From contig NC_132993.1 in assembly GCF_048564905.1 (NCBI RefSeq), positions 79,143,001 through 79,207,000 on the forward strand: a stretch of DNA of 64,000 bases. The letters run 5' to 3'. Below the pieces are notes generated by a model, which saw nothing but the letters and a program-made list of their open reading frames with translations, was not told the origin of the DNA and searched no databases. The translations under genes were made by a program, and so were the position numbers. Source of the DNA: Vicugna pacos (taxonomy: Eukaryota; Chordata; Mammalia; Artiodactyla; Camelidae). Position 1 is the first letter of the stretch. Every line of letters starts with the position of its first letter. This document shows, in pieces, positions 1 through 12,559 of the stretch.

Positions 1-654
1 AAATCCTTTCATTTGGGACACCATGGATGGACCTAGAAGTAATCATTATCTATGCTTCTAAATTTTTATCAAAATTGATTTTTCATTTTAAATGTCCTTT
101 TATATACGTAACAAGTGCTTCAACTAAAGCAAAAGCTCAAGTGCTACTTCTTGTATTTCTTGCCTTTCAAATTCAATTGGGTGAGAAATGATTGCAATAT
201 CTAGTTTTAATTGCTTAAAAGGCATGTAGTATAGATCAATTGCTCAACCAGAGACATGTCCTTTGCTTCACCTGGTTCAATCATTATTTTTTCTTCACAG
301 TACCTGTCTTTTATAGATAATTCCTAGGTTTCTGGAATACAGTTTCAGGGCTAACACCTCTCATGGGCTGCTTCAGCAGTTGTGGGGGCCCCAGAGCCCA
401 AATCACGGTAGGGACAGAGAAGTTTTTGAGTTTGGGCACCTGACCTGGGGAAGCATGAGGTGAGGACTGAGTCGGGCCATACCTGGGGATGGGGAGAGGG
501 TGACCTGCAGTTGTAGCAGCATCTCTTACCTGCTTGTGGCCCTCTTATGGCATCAACCATCTGAAGGGGAGACACCGAAGTCCAGCCTAGCTTGTGGTGC
601 ACCCAAGGTTCAGAGGGAGGAGCTGGAGATGCAGCATTTCTATGGAAAGCATCT
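1..654. other. Upstream flank, nothing recognised
   Basis: No gene, RNA or clear repeat seen. A GC-richer patch at about 345-610 gives chance frames only. Confidence 0.5.
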
Positions 655-1128
655 TGCCTGGAAATAAGTCAGTCACAGAATAACAAAGATTGCACGATTC
701 CACTTAAATGCAGTATTTAGTATAGTCAAACTTATAGATGCAGAGAATAGAATGGTGGTTACCAGAGGATGGGGGAGGAGAAAACAGGGAATTTTTCAAT
801 GGTTATAAGGTTACAGTTATATACAAGATTAATAAGCTCTAGAGATTTGCTGTACAACATAGGGCCCATAGCTAATATAGGTTGTTACTCACTTAAAAAC
901 TTAAGAAGGTTGATTCTTGCTATGTGTTCTTACCACACACACACACACACACACACAAAAGCAAGGGGATACAAGAAATCTTTTGGTGGTGATGGATATG
1001 TTTATTAACTTGTTTGTGATGATGGTACCACAGATCTATGCATATGTTCAAACTCATTAGAATGAATACATTAAATATTTGCAAATTTCTATATATTCAG
1101 CTTATCTAAATAAGGTTAAAAACAATAA
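655..1128 (+). mobile_element. LINE-1 (L1MA/L1MB type) 3'UTR
   Basis: The sequence GATGGATATGTTTATTAACT and the stretch ending in an A-rich tail near 1120 match ancient L1M 3' ends. A (CA)12 tract lies inside at 933-956. Confidence 0.8.
933..956. repeat. (CA)12 microsatellite
   Basis: Pure CA run inside the L1M 3'UTR. Confidence 0.95.
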
Positions 1129-1149
1129 ACAAAAAAGAAGAGGAACACA

Positions 1150-2240
1150 GAACTGAGAATATCTGGGAATATCAAGTGCAGGCAAAGATTTGGAGCAACT
1201 GGAATTTCCATTCACTGCTAGCGGGTTGTAAATTGATAAAACCAAAAAAATCTGTTCGGCAGTGTCTACTAATACTGAATATAAGTATATCCTGTAGCAC
1301 AGAAGTACTGCTTGTAGGTACATATCAAAATCAAATGTGTAACTATGTACATCAACAGACAGGTATAAGAATATTCATAGTAGCATCATTTGTAGTCACC
1401 CCAAACTTTTAACAACTCAGTGTTAAGCAATATTAGAATAGGTTGTCATTCTAAATGAAGTAAGCCAGAGAGAGATGTAAAAATACCATATGATATGACT
1501 TTTATGTGGAATCCAAAAAAAAAGACAAATGAATTTATTTACAAAACAGAAACAGAGTTACACACATAAAAAAAAACTTATGGTTACCAGGGGGAGACAG
1601 GGGTGGGAAGGGATAAATTGGGAGTTCAAGATTTGCAGATATTAATATATATAAAATAGATAAACAACAAGTCCACACTGTATAGCACAGGGAACTATAT
1701 TCAATATCTTGTAGTAACTTATGGTGAAAAAAATACGAAAACGAATATATGTATGTGCATGTGTGACTGAAGCATTGTGCTGTACACCAGAAACTGACAC
1801 AACATTGTAAACTGACTTCAATAAAAAAAATTTATATATATATAAATACTTCAATAAAAAAATATACAAAAGAATACATAAAGAAATTTTGGGATTATAT
1901 ACAGACATGAGAAGGAATAAACTACTACTATATTCTTTACTATGGATCAATTAAGAGTCACACAAGAGTACATACAATGTGTGGCCATATATAAGCTTCT
2001 AAAAGCAGGTAAAACTAAATTTGGTGACAAAGTTCAGAATACTGGCAATTTTTTTTGTGTGTTGCAATGACTAAGACCGAGCAAGAGGAGAGCTTCTATA
2101 CTGCTGGTAAATATTTAAAATCTTGATCTAGGAGGTGGTAACACAAGTTGGTTACCAAGATAAACAATCATGATTATTGCACTTCTTTTGTACACGTTAT
2201 CTCTTAAAATTTTTTCACATACATCCATTTAGAAAACTTT
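1150..2240 (+). mobile_element. Old L1M ORF2 3' end and 3'UTR, split by a younger L1
   Basis: 1150-1440 resembles the last part of L1 ORF2 in decayed form. The same element resumes at about 1870 and runs to about 2240 with an L1M 3'UTR pattern (CTTGATCTAGGAGGTGGTAA). A younger L1 3' end occupies the gap. Confidence 0.75.
1450..1868 (+). mobile_element. Younger artiodactyl-type L1 3' end inserted in an older L1
   Basis: The 3'UTR signature TGTATAGCACAGGGAACTAT and GTGCTGTACACCAGAAACTG is shared with the copies at 9626-10375 (reverse) and 61729-61860. It is 5'-truncated and ends in CTTCAATAAAAAAAA. Confidence 0.85.
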
Positions 2241-3459
2241 AAAAATTGTATTTTGTCAATTTTGATGAGGGTGCAAGGAAAGGGGTGCTCACATATTAGG
2301 GTAGGAATGTGACTGTACCAGCTACTTAAGCGGAGCAAATGGGGAGACTCTATTACTGAGGTTTAAAATGTGCACTCCCTATCCTGTACAGTCACGTTAG
2401 TATCTCTGCACTAGAGGACACTTGGATATAAGTGTGAAAAGGCACAAACACATATTGAAGATAGCAACACTGCTAATAAAATAACAAAACAGAAATTACA
2501 CGTCTGAGGGTAAGGGAATCATAAATCAAATCTATTGGTTCTGAGGACTACCATGCAGTACTTCAAAAGAGTGTGGTAAATTTATATGTAGATATGGGAA
2601 GAGCTCAAGGATACGATGTTGATTGGACAAAAAAAAAATGACTCCTACGTATATGTAAATGCATAGGAACCAGGAGTCATCCTGCAGGGACTAGTTTGTA
2701 ATTACTGACTTCAATGGACTAGCCTCATTTGTGATGTTTCAATGTATGGTTAGGTATAATTTAAAATGAATAACAAACAGCCCGTATAATGTCTTTGAAA
2801 GAATATCCAAAAAGTCAGTAACGCTTGCCTCAGGCACTGACTCCAATGGGGAAACTGAGTGACCGAGGGTCTGGAAGCGAAAGAATTATTACTGTGTAAC
2901 CCTCTATTCCTTCAAATACGTGAACGATGTAACTGTAGCACCTTTTAGGAAAAAAGTTTAATTGAAAATATAAAGATAATTTGAATTAAAACGATAATTA
3001 AAAGATGCCCAATTTTGAGGTAAAATATATACAAATATAATTCAACGTGGCTACTATTAAGACAGAGGTGTTAGTTACGTGATAGGAGCACAGAGAAAAG
3101 GTATCCTAAGTCTGAGGGGCTTGAAGAGAATTCGAAGCTGAGGTGACGCTTGAACAGAGAAATTGTCCTACTTCTTCATTCCCGGAGAGCTCAGTGCGAG
3201 GCGCCCAGGGACCCTGAAATCCAGTCCCATGATTATTTTCCAGAGCTGGAGCCTAAATCCCCAAGAGACTGAAGGCGGAAGCAGAATCAACGAGGAGGGG
3301 GAGCGACGCCTAATAAAACTATGTGGTACCGGATTCACGCAAATCCAACCAGCTCTACGCGCTCGAAGCCGGAGCTCTAGATTTCCACTCTCCCCTCAGC
3401 GCAGGCTGGCCCGCCCTCTCCCTCCTACCCGCGATGCTTACTGGGCAGTAGATGATTGA
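2241..3459. other. Flank upstream of the STARD3NL promoter
   Basis: AT-rich to about 3120, then GC content rises toward the CpG island. No gene seen. Confidence 0.5.
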
Positions 3460-3761
3460 CAGACTCATCTACCAATCGCTGGCTAGGCCAAGGGGGCGTG
3501 CCCTGGCCCGGTCTTCGGTCCCTCCGGCGAGATGCGGCCCCTGTGCGTCGACGTCAGCGTGCTGACGTCACGGGCAGGGTACTCGAGGAGGTCCGGGGGC
3601 GTCAGTCCGGGTGGTGGGCTGCGCGTCGCCTGCAGGGCTGGATCTCCGGTCCCGCCCCGCCAAGCCCCGCCCCTCCGCCCGCTACGACTCCCGTGGGCGC
3701 AGCCACAGATCCGCTGTCGCCGGGGCAGCCTGCGGCGGCCGGCCCGGAACCCTCCGATGAG
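3460..3761 (+). promoter_or_regulatory. STARD3NL: STARD3NL CpG-island promoter with non-coding exon 1
   Basis: This GC- and CpG-rich stretch stands out from AT-rich flanks. It contains a CCAAT box at 3472-3476, a palindromic CRE (TGACGTCA) at 3563-3570 with a second CRE-like site at 3549-3556, and GC boxes around 3651-3673. There is no clear TATA box, as is usual for a housekeeping CpG-island promoter. A splice donor (GATGAG|GTAGGC) puts the end of a non-coding exon 1 at 3761. The transcription start is not visible and probably lies between about 3600 and 3720. Assignment to STARD3NL is inferred, because this is the only CpG-island promoter upstream of its first coding exon on the same strand. 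Confidence 0.8.
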
Positions 3762-4924
3762 GTAGGCTGGGTTTCTCGTCACCCTATTTGACAGATTGAA
3801 AAACTGAGTCATCCGGGATCAGATGACTTGCCCGGGGCTCACTGTGGACCCGCGAACGGAGGCCTGAGCCTAGCGTCCGGTTCTGTTTGTTAAGCCCTCG
3901 CAGTCCTCCGGGGAGGAGGAGGGGCTAGGTAGGCTGTGTTTATAAAGGATACAAAAGTGAAGTTGCAGATTGCGGAGCCCCTTTCATCCAGGGCTTGAGC
4001 TGGGGGTTAGGGGATGGATGTAGGTAGCAAGGTCTCCATCCCTTCTCCCTGCGGACCCCGAAGTGTCCTCGGTGGGGTCCAGCCCGGTGCTGGCCCCGTG
4101 GGCCCTCCAGAGTGACCAAGAATGCTGACGGGGTGATGCGTGAATTATACAGACGAGGTGGGTTACTGGCCTCTTTATTCATCGAGAAAAACTGTTCAAA
4201 ACAAAATTTAAAAATTAAAGCACAAGTCACGAACGTTCTGGCTGTGGTTTCAGTTCACTGCTTTTGCCTGCTCATGGGTATGTGGCCATAATTTGAAATC
4301 TCAATAGCCTGGTTAGTTTTGATTTAGGATTAGAAAGAGATCCCCCTCCTCCCTTAGGTCAAACATGAGTTAACATTGTGGAACTTTTCTTATCATTCTC
4401 TTAATATGCCAATTATTCACCATGTCATTTGTCTTCTGTTTCACAGATGGAATCACTGAATTCATCACTTGACTCAGTAATAATAGTTTGGATAAGTTTA
4501 GCAAGGTAATAAAGTAACAGGTCGAATCTCTCAAATACACCGGAATTACTTTAGTTTGTTTCTCAGAATTCTTTGTTGAGAAGGGTTGTGAAAGAGAATT
4601 TCCATCTATATACTGTCTTCCTATACATCCTCACTAAACAAAACATCTTATGGTACCATTGCTTTATTTATGGGCTTAATATGTTGGGGCATAATTTCAT
4701 GCTCATAAAGTGAAAATATGAGCTGTACAAGATATGAATCCTTATATAATATTTTATATTGTCATGAAGAATTCATTCTCTTTGAATCTTGCTGTCTCAA
4801 GCATTGACCTTTTAAGACCTCATTATTGCATAAAATTGCACTAAAGAAATGAAATTAAAGCCAGTTCAGGGGACTTTTCCTTGCTTATGTTCACAGAGGA
4901 TGGTTATTATCATTTGAATTTATT

Positions 4925-5420
4925 CTTTGGACAGATTTATCTGATGAATGCCTCATCTGTGCCATGCTTTGTTTTGGGTGTTGGGGATCAAATACTGGAA
5001 AATTCAGATAAGGTTCCCTCCCTCAAAGACCTTCCATTTTGGTGGAGATATTTACTATAAATATGTAAAATAAAAATGACAGTTTTAGATAATGATAAAT
5101 GCTAGAAAAAATATTAGAGGGCAAAGGGCTGGAGTGTGACTAGGATTTGGGGGGAATAGATATAGGTGATCAAGGAAGATTTCCTTGAGGAAGTTTGGAG
5201 GAGACCTGAATATTTAGAATGAGTCAGCCATGGGAAGATCTGCTGGAAGTTTCCAAGCAGAAGTAACGACGCAAAGGAACTAAAGGAGAAATGAGCTTGG
5301 CATGTTCCATGGATAGAACAGGAGCCGAGTGAACACAGGGGAGAGTGAGGTTGGGGGGACAGTGGGAGGAGATGACCCTGGAGAAGCAGGCAGGAGGTGG
5401 GACTGTCTGAACCCATGTAG
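4925..5420 (+). repeat. Old interspersed repeat, family unnamed
   Basis: A pattern of the type GTGCCATGCTTTGTTTTGGG, GGGGATCAAATACTGG, then AAGGTTCCCTCCCTCAAAGA is found in many mammalian loci. A second decayed copy is at about 22900-23220. Confidence 0.5.
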
Positions 5421-5904
5421 GAATTACAGACAGGCAAAGGAAATAGGATTTATATATTGTCAAAACTCTCTTCTTTTTTTTTCTTGACATTCATAGGTGC
5501 TAATCAGCTCTCTGCTTTATATTGGTTATGAAATCATTGTAGTAAATCTTTTTTTTTAACCAGTGATCCTCCTTCTCAATGGAAACATATCTTCTTCCCT
5601 CCAGCACTGTGTTCCATGCAGTTTGTTTCCTGTTCACTATGTGCAGGACTCTAAGCTTATCTAAGCTCATCTTCCTCTCCCTGCTTTTATCCTTCCTACT
5701 CTCAACCTTGAGTCCTGTCCAGTATTTATGTGCAGGCCATAAGCCCCTTCTCTTCTCCAAGCAGAGTCCGTGGAAGCTGCATGTCAAGTGGATTCCTGTT
5801 TTCCATTAGAAGTTTTATTACTGACCAGCGACTTCATGTCTGCCTTTATTTAGTGCCTGCCTGTACCATGTGTGTTGTATACATTCTGTTCCTTCTAACC
5901 CGTT

Positions 5905-6035
5905 GCAAAGGTAGATGTTAATCCTTCTTGATGGAAGAGGAAACTTCCACTTAAGGCCACCCAGCTGGTCCTGAGGGAGCCCAGCTTTGAACACTCCAGT
6001 TAGCCTGCCCCCAAAGCCTAAACACCTCACTGCCT
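5905..6035 (-). mobile_element. MIR fragment
   Basis: Reverse MIR pattern with AAGGCCACCCAGCTGGTCCT. STARD3NL intron 1. Confidence 0.55.
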
Positions 6036-7724
6036 GGGTACACGACAACAACTACAAATCTCTATTGTGTGAAATTAATATTTTATGAAATAGCATTTTA
6101 GATTCGATTCTCTTAGTTTAACGGTGAGACTGGAGGCCTGTAGATATTCATTGCTTTTCAAGACAAATGGCACCAAATTCTCACCCCACTAAATATCATC
6201 CTAATGTTTTTACTGCTATACTTGCCACATGACAATTCCATCATAAGGGGCTTCTGTGTGTATAAAAATACAGTATCTCAACATCATGAAGTTACTGACC
6301 ATAAACTCATACAAGGTAATTTATAGTCCCTAAATTCATGATGTTTTGAAACTCATAGAAGGTAATTTTAAAAAGGTAAAACAGTGCTACTTCTTGGGCG
6401 AAAATAACCCTTGCTTTATTTTACTTCTCTTTTTCAGCGGTGAGCAGGTATAAACTTTCTGAATGTATCTTGATTTTCTTAGTAAAAAGTGGTTTCAAAA
6501 TGAGTTTAAAATTTAAGTTTTAGTTTCATAAATATTTGTAAGGGAGTTTAAAATTTATTGTTTTTCCAGCTAAACCCAGCTTTACACGATGCTGGCACAT
6601 AGTTTCTGTTGGCACGTGGAGTTTCTTCCTATAATTGAGGAAGCCATTGGGTCATCTCAGGAATACAACTTCTCTTAGGAATGTATTATGATTTTAATGA
6701 GTAAAAATCAGTTGGTAAATTATATGGTTGAAAATGGTTTACTGCGTTCATACAATTTAAGAATACCCATTCTTAATTTCTAAGGTTCACTTATGTTATT
6801 ATGATTGGGATATGGTTGATGAATAATAGCAAATTAACAAATAGTTAAATTTACTTTCTGGTGGCTTTTTGACTCTCCTATGACTTAATGGAGGTGGTCT
6901 TTTAGTCAAATTAGAATAGTGTTCATGGAATTAGTAGCACTGTCTTTCTTAAATGTTGGAAGATATTTAAATTTAAGCAAAAGATTGCTTTTGCTTTTCA
7001 CACCATCTACTGGGTATTTTGACTGGATATCTCTATCCTTTAAGATTATTTATGCAACTGATACCCACTTTCTGAAGATCTAGGCTGTTATGATTTGGTC
7101 TCAAATAGTTGCACTGTCCTTCCACTGTGAACCCAGTGCCTGAAACTGGACTTCTGGCCTTTCCAGCTTAACTGTAACTGCTTGTGCTCTGCCTGCAACC
7201 TGGAATGCCTTCTAGGTGGACAAATCCAGCCAAAGTTCTACCTGTCCCTCTGTATCCATCTGTGCTGCTTTCTTAATGAGATATTTTTTGTGTCTCTTTA
7301 ATGGAAGCCTTCTCTCTTGGTAGTCTTTCTCTGTGATGCAGTTTATCAATCTTGATATCATTGGTAAAGCACTGTTTTGTACCTGACTGTTCAAATATAT
7401 GTTGACTTGGGCTTAAAAGAGACTTAACAATTTGTGTTATACATACAAAGTCTTTTGTAGATTGTCGAACCCTTTAGTTTAGCTCTTTGGATTTATGGAG
7501 TGTTTATTACCTCATCTTTGCAAGAAGCATTGTTATGCTTTTCTTGCTTGGATTCAACAGAACCTCTTTCCTGTTTCAGTTAAGGGTCTGCCTTCTACAA
7601 TTACCAAGGGGTCTCTTGAGAGGTGCTCAAGTCTTTGGGTAGTAAATATTGAAGGTGCACTGCCGCAAATAAAAATCAGAGTTCTCTGCATTTATGGTTT
7701 CAGGGAAAAAATATAGCAGTTCCA

Positions 7725-7830
7725 CTTTTTAATAGTGAAGGTGAGAAAACTGAGGCCCAGAGGACTAGCCAGGGACCCTGCAGTGCTGGGCTGAGGAGCC
7801 CAGTCAGCACTCCTGGTTCACGGCAGTGGG
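7725..7830 (-). mobile_element. MIR fragment
   Basis: Reverse MIR core GAGAAAACTGAGGCCCAGAG. Confidence 0.6.
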
Positions 7831-8489
7831 GGCTTGTGCCCCACTGTCCTACATCAGATCTCCTGGTGGCCTCTTAAGTGTATCAGCACAGCTGAGGCCT
7901 TTCTGGATTGTTTCACTTGCTTTGCTAGTGAGTTGACCTGGATCTGGAAGATACCTCTTGTTATGACTCAAGGTCAAAGCAGGACCTCTTCCCAAGGATC
8001 CCTGGCTGAGCTGTTTAAACCTATGGGTTCTTCCTGGATAAGCACTGGCTGGTATTGGGTTTGGTACACTCTTTAGTTTAAAACCTCTCTCGTCTACTTT
8101 CCCTCTCATCACAGTTTTCCAAAAAATACCATGGGCCTGGTGGGCATCCTCTGTATTAAGCTTGGAGTTTGGAGGAATTTGCTTGAATGCCTTCTAAGTT
8201 GCAGTCAGCACAGTTTTCCATGACCCACCTTTTCTGGGATGGGATACTTTTCAGATACTGTGTGTTGTTGCTCACTAGAGCATGTTCTTGTTTGCTTTTT
8301 CTTTCAGGAAAATAGATTCTCATAATTCTTTCTTTAATTAATTAATCATTTGCTGAATTAATAATATAGAGCCAGGGAGGTTTCAAGTCCACTTTCGTAT
8401 TTGTAAGGTATGTTCAGTTCTTCTAAGGTAACACGTGGAGCTCTGGAGAAATTCACAGTTTTTCCAGCTTAGGTGGGAGCACCAGCCAG

Positions 8490-8935
8490 GACTTGCTTTT
8501 GTTATTGTTGATAATAAGTGACACTTAGAGGGGCTTCTTCCGTGTCAGCTGCTGTTTTAAATGTTTACATCAGGATCTCTCATCCTCAGCACTGTTGACG
8601 CTTTGGGTTGGTGGAGGCTGTCCTGTGCGTTGTTGGGTGTTTAAAAGATGCCAGGGACGCCTCCCCTCGTTGTGAGAACCAAAAATGTCTCCAGACATTG
8701 ACAGATGTCCTGAGGGGAGTCGTGGGTGGGATCCTTCCCCTCCACAGGCTGGACACCTTGAGAGCCACTGCTTTATATAAACGGATTTATTGCTCACGAC
8801 ACGTGGGTCATATTATTGCCTTCATTTTACAGAATGAGAAGCTGCGGCATGGAGAGGTTAAGTAACTTGTCTGAGGTTACATGACCAGCAAACAGTCATA
8901 CTGGATGTGAAACCAGGCAGTGCTCTTTGTGAACA
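8490..8935 (-). mobile_element. MIR SINE split by a MER20
   Basis: The two halves 8490-8570 and 8771-8935 read as one reverse MIR, including CATTTTACAGAATGAGAAGC and GTTAAGTAACTTGTCTGAGG. The hAT element between them inserted into the MIR. Confidence 0.8.
8571..8770 (-). mobile_element. MER20 hAT-Charlie MITE
   Basis: Terminal sequences CAGGATCTCTCATCC and GAGAGCCACTG are the expected inverted ends, and AAAAATGTCTCCAGACATTG is the diagnostic middle. A decayed 8-base target duplication (GTTTACAT and CTTTATAT) flanks it. Confidence 0.88.
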
Positions 8936-9625
8936 CTGGCCCGGTGCAGCCAGCTCAGACCCGGCACCAACTGTTAGGGAGCCAAAGTCCCCTGTTAACC
9001 AGAGACAGAACAGGTGCCAGCGGGACCAGGCAGGGCCATAAGAGAGGTGGCTGAGTGAATATTGCCAGAATTGCCTGTTTTTCAAGAGAAGCTAGAAATC
9101 TGGATTTTACTTGTGTGAAAAATTCTTATCTTTCAGTATTGGCATTTAATTCAGTGTTTATAGAACATCCTTCAGCCAAACAGCGTCACCTACAGGTGGA
9201 CAGGGTTTGGCCCCAGGCTCTCAGTTTTCAGTCTTTTTTGTGTAAACTTGGCAGCATCGTGACATTATAGAGAACTGTATATTCATTCGATGAGGGGAAA
9301 TGAGGAGGGCAAATGTTTCCCTTCTTGGAAGGCTCTGGAAATGAGGATGGGTGGGCTTCTAAACAAGAAGTTGTGGTCTTGCTTTGTTTTAAGCCAAAAA
9401 GTGCAAGAATTAAAGCTGGCCACCCATCACATTTTGAAATGGCAATGCTCTGCTGCTCGGGTCAGACTCAGTTGGAAATTACCTTCAGCAGCATTGTTCA
9501 TAACTGTTTCTTTCATGACCTCTGCTTGACGAGGTGTTAAAATCATATCTTATATGACATTGAGAAAACATAAATTGTAGAATTCAATGACTGTATCTTG
9601 GAGAAGCAAACCACAGCCATACCTC

Positions 9626-10375
9626 CCCTTTTTTATTTTAATTGAAGTATAGTTGATTTACAATGTGTTAGTTTCTGGTGTACAGCATAGTTATTCAGTC
9701 ATATATATAGATTCTTTTTCAGATTCTTTTTCATTATAGGTTATTACAAGCTATTAAATATAGTTCCCTGTGCTGTATACTTAGGACCTCGTTGTTTGTC
9801 TGTTTTGTATATAGAAATTTGTATCCGCTAATCCTGAACTCCCAATTTATCCTACCTCCTTTCCCCTTTGGAAACCATAAGTTTGTTTTCTGTGTCTGTG
9901 AATCTGTGTCTGTTTTGTAAATAAGTTCATTTGTGTATTTTTAAGATTCCTCCTGTAAATGATATAACATTTGTCTTTCTCTGTCTGACTGACTTCACTT
10001 ACTATGATCATCTCTAGATCCATCCATGTTGCTGCAAATGGCATTTTATTATTTTTTATGGCTGAGTAATATTCTATTATGTATATATACCACATCTTCT
10101 TTATCCAGTCATCTGTCAATGGGCGTTTAGGTTGCTTCCATACCTTGGCTATTGCATATAGTGCTGCTATGAACATTAGAGTGCACGTATCTTTTTGAAT
10201 TAAGGTTCCCTCTAGATATATGCCCAAGAGTGGGATTGCTGGGTCATATGATAGCTCTGTTTTCAGTGTTTAGGGAATCTCTGTACTGTTTTCATAATGG
10301 CTACACCAAACTACATTCCCAGCAACAGTGTAGGAGGGTTCCCTTTTCTCCACACCCTGCCTAGCATTTGACATT
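9626..10375 (-). mobile_element. 5'-truncated L1 with ORF2 C-terminus
   Basis: The - strand carries a 126-residue open piece of ORF2 C-terminus (MWYIYIIEYYSAIKNNKMPF, then the SEVSQTEKDK region) at 9847-10227, then the 3'UTR. An 8-base repeat (CATACCTC) at 9618-9625 and 10376-10383 is a likely target duplication. The upstream part of the element is missing, so it is a dead-on-arrival copy. Confidence 0.92.
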
Positions 10376-12559
10376 CATACCTCACTTTTGACAGCCAGCA
10401 GCTGAGTCCAGTTTAACTCTGTAGGTAAAGACCAGACTCTCTGCCTGTGTTTTAGCAGCAGATGGACTTCTGCCGGCCTTTGCGGTGTTTTCCTTATGCT
10501 CAGGACCCTTGCTTCTTTAATTGAGCTTGTGAGCCATTGTGCCGCTGCTCTGGGTGTGGAAAGCGACCTCCTGCTCTCATGCTGACTATGCATGGCCCTT
10601 GGGATCTGTCCATCCTTGTGTGTCAGTGTATGGGAGATAACTTGTAACTTGTGCCTGTTGGTAGGTACTCCTGGGCAAACTTGTGAATGACATTCCCTTT
10701 TATTCACTTGCTCTAGTTTGTGAAATAGGAAGCTGGCCTTGGGTGACTCCAGGGACCATTCATGTTATGTCTTCCCCAGTGTTGCTATTAGTGTGCCACC
10801 TCTTCCAGCTGTAGAGCCACTCCAGGGGCAGTGAGTAAAGGATGGCTCTGTCACCTAGGGTGACACTTGCAGGAACCCTTATCCTTTCAGAGAAGGACTC
10901 TTGTGTTGAATAAAAAGAAACTTATTTTGCCTCCAAATATCCACCTGGGCTTTGCTGTCTCCTCGTCAGCTAGCGACTTGGAAATTTAGCTTCTGTTTTC
11001 TCTGCATGGAGAAAGATAGGTCTGGGGAGGCCTGTGAAGGATGTGTGATGAACACATTCTTAATTCTAGTCTTTGCGATGAAGAAAGGTAGTTACTGAAA
11101 CAAGTGTACACTTGTAGCCACCTTCCTATGATTCCTAGGAGAGCAGTGAGCTCACTGCCTTGAGATGTTATTGATTTCCAGACCTAGATCAATAAGATCA
11201 TCAGTTCCATCCTGAGAACTGAAAACATTTGTTTGAAAATTGCTTGCAGTAAGTACTGAAGAAGCAGCATTACGTAGTGCAGAGATGTCCTCATATGCAG
11301 TGGAATGTATTTCGAGTTTCTTAATTGAGGGAATTTCATCTGTTTAGATAGTAATATGACTGTTGATTCCATCATTGCTAAAGCTGGCAACACATCTCTA
11401 AGAGGAAGTTTTAAATATTCATGAGAATGTATGCACCAAAGAGCACCATGGTTCCTCTAAATTACTGTCTGCGGATGGTTGACTAGTTGACAGTAATAAT
11501 GAGGTCAAAATTGGGAAAAATACTGGTAACTCCATAATAACCATTAGGTATTCTGTAACTGATCTCTTGTGATTTTTTTTTAGGAAAGTTCAAAGTAGAT
11601 TTAGTTCTATGGGAACAAGAAAAAGTTCTGGAAAATAATGGGCAGTCAGCAACCAAAAAAATCAGCAATCTTTTAAACTTGTGGAAATGACTTTGACTCA
11701 TGAAGGAAAATGGAGTTATGTGTAGCGTCTACGATTAGGAAGATTAAAACAAAGGAGTTTCTAGGTAGAGTGTGGAGGAAGTCTTTGGGTGTAGGAGTTA
11801 GAACTGAAGCTCAGAAAGGGGAAGAAGCTGCAAAGTCCATTTGAGCACCGGGAGAAAGCTACTAGGAGGAGAGTCAGGTTGGAGAGGGACAGTAGAAGCT
11901 GGAGGAAGGTAGCTGTAACGACTCTGTTGTTCCAGTTATTCTGGGCCACCTGATAGCAGCTTCCAAAAAAGATGAAAGACAAATAAAAGAATATTCTTGT
12001 TTGTCAGAGGCCATGTTGAGACGGACTTTGAAGAAGTGATGTGATGTAGCTATAGCATACTAGCCATCTGACTCAGCCAGTGCTGATGACATAACTGGCT
12101 ACCAAGTTGTTGACCCTTGCAGGGTGGTGACCTAGCAACGTGTACTGCCCAGCATGACTTTGGCCACTCGAGGCATGCTGTCATTTTCCCAACCTGTGAT
12201 ATGTGGGAGAACAAATATACATTGTCAGATGTCCTTCCTCCATGCAGCTAGCCCAGCCTCCCCTGGACCAAGCGTCATCCCAGTGGCATGGTTATTGTCA
12301 GGAGTACACACTTGATTTCCTTCCCTTCTCTTCAGTCACCCCCTTGTCTTATTAGTACATCTGCCTCCTTGACTGGTTGGAAGTTCTGCTGAGAGCAGGG
12401 GAATTCCTGCATTACCTTTTGAATCCTTTTAAATGCTTGGAGTTTTACATTTTGTAGGTGTTCAATGCTTATTAATTAATAAAATGGAACTCTTAGTGAA
12501 TGTTAATAAGGCCCACCTCATAATTATTTTCTGTTCTATGAATAAATGCACTTTTTTTT

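Noticed and set aside
3532-3812. Overlapping open frames on both strands in the CpG island
   Set aside because: They are chance frames in GC-rich promoter sequence; the + strand frame ends right after the exon 1 donor.
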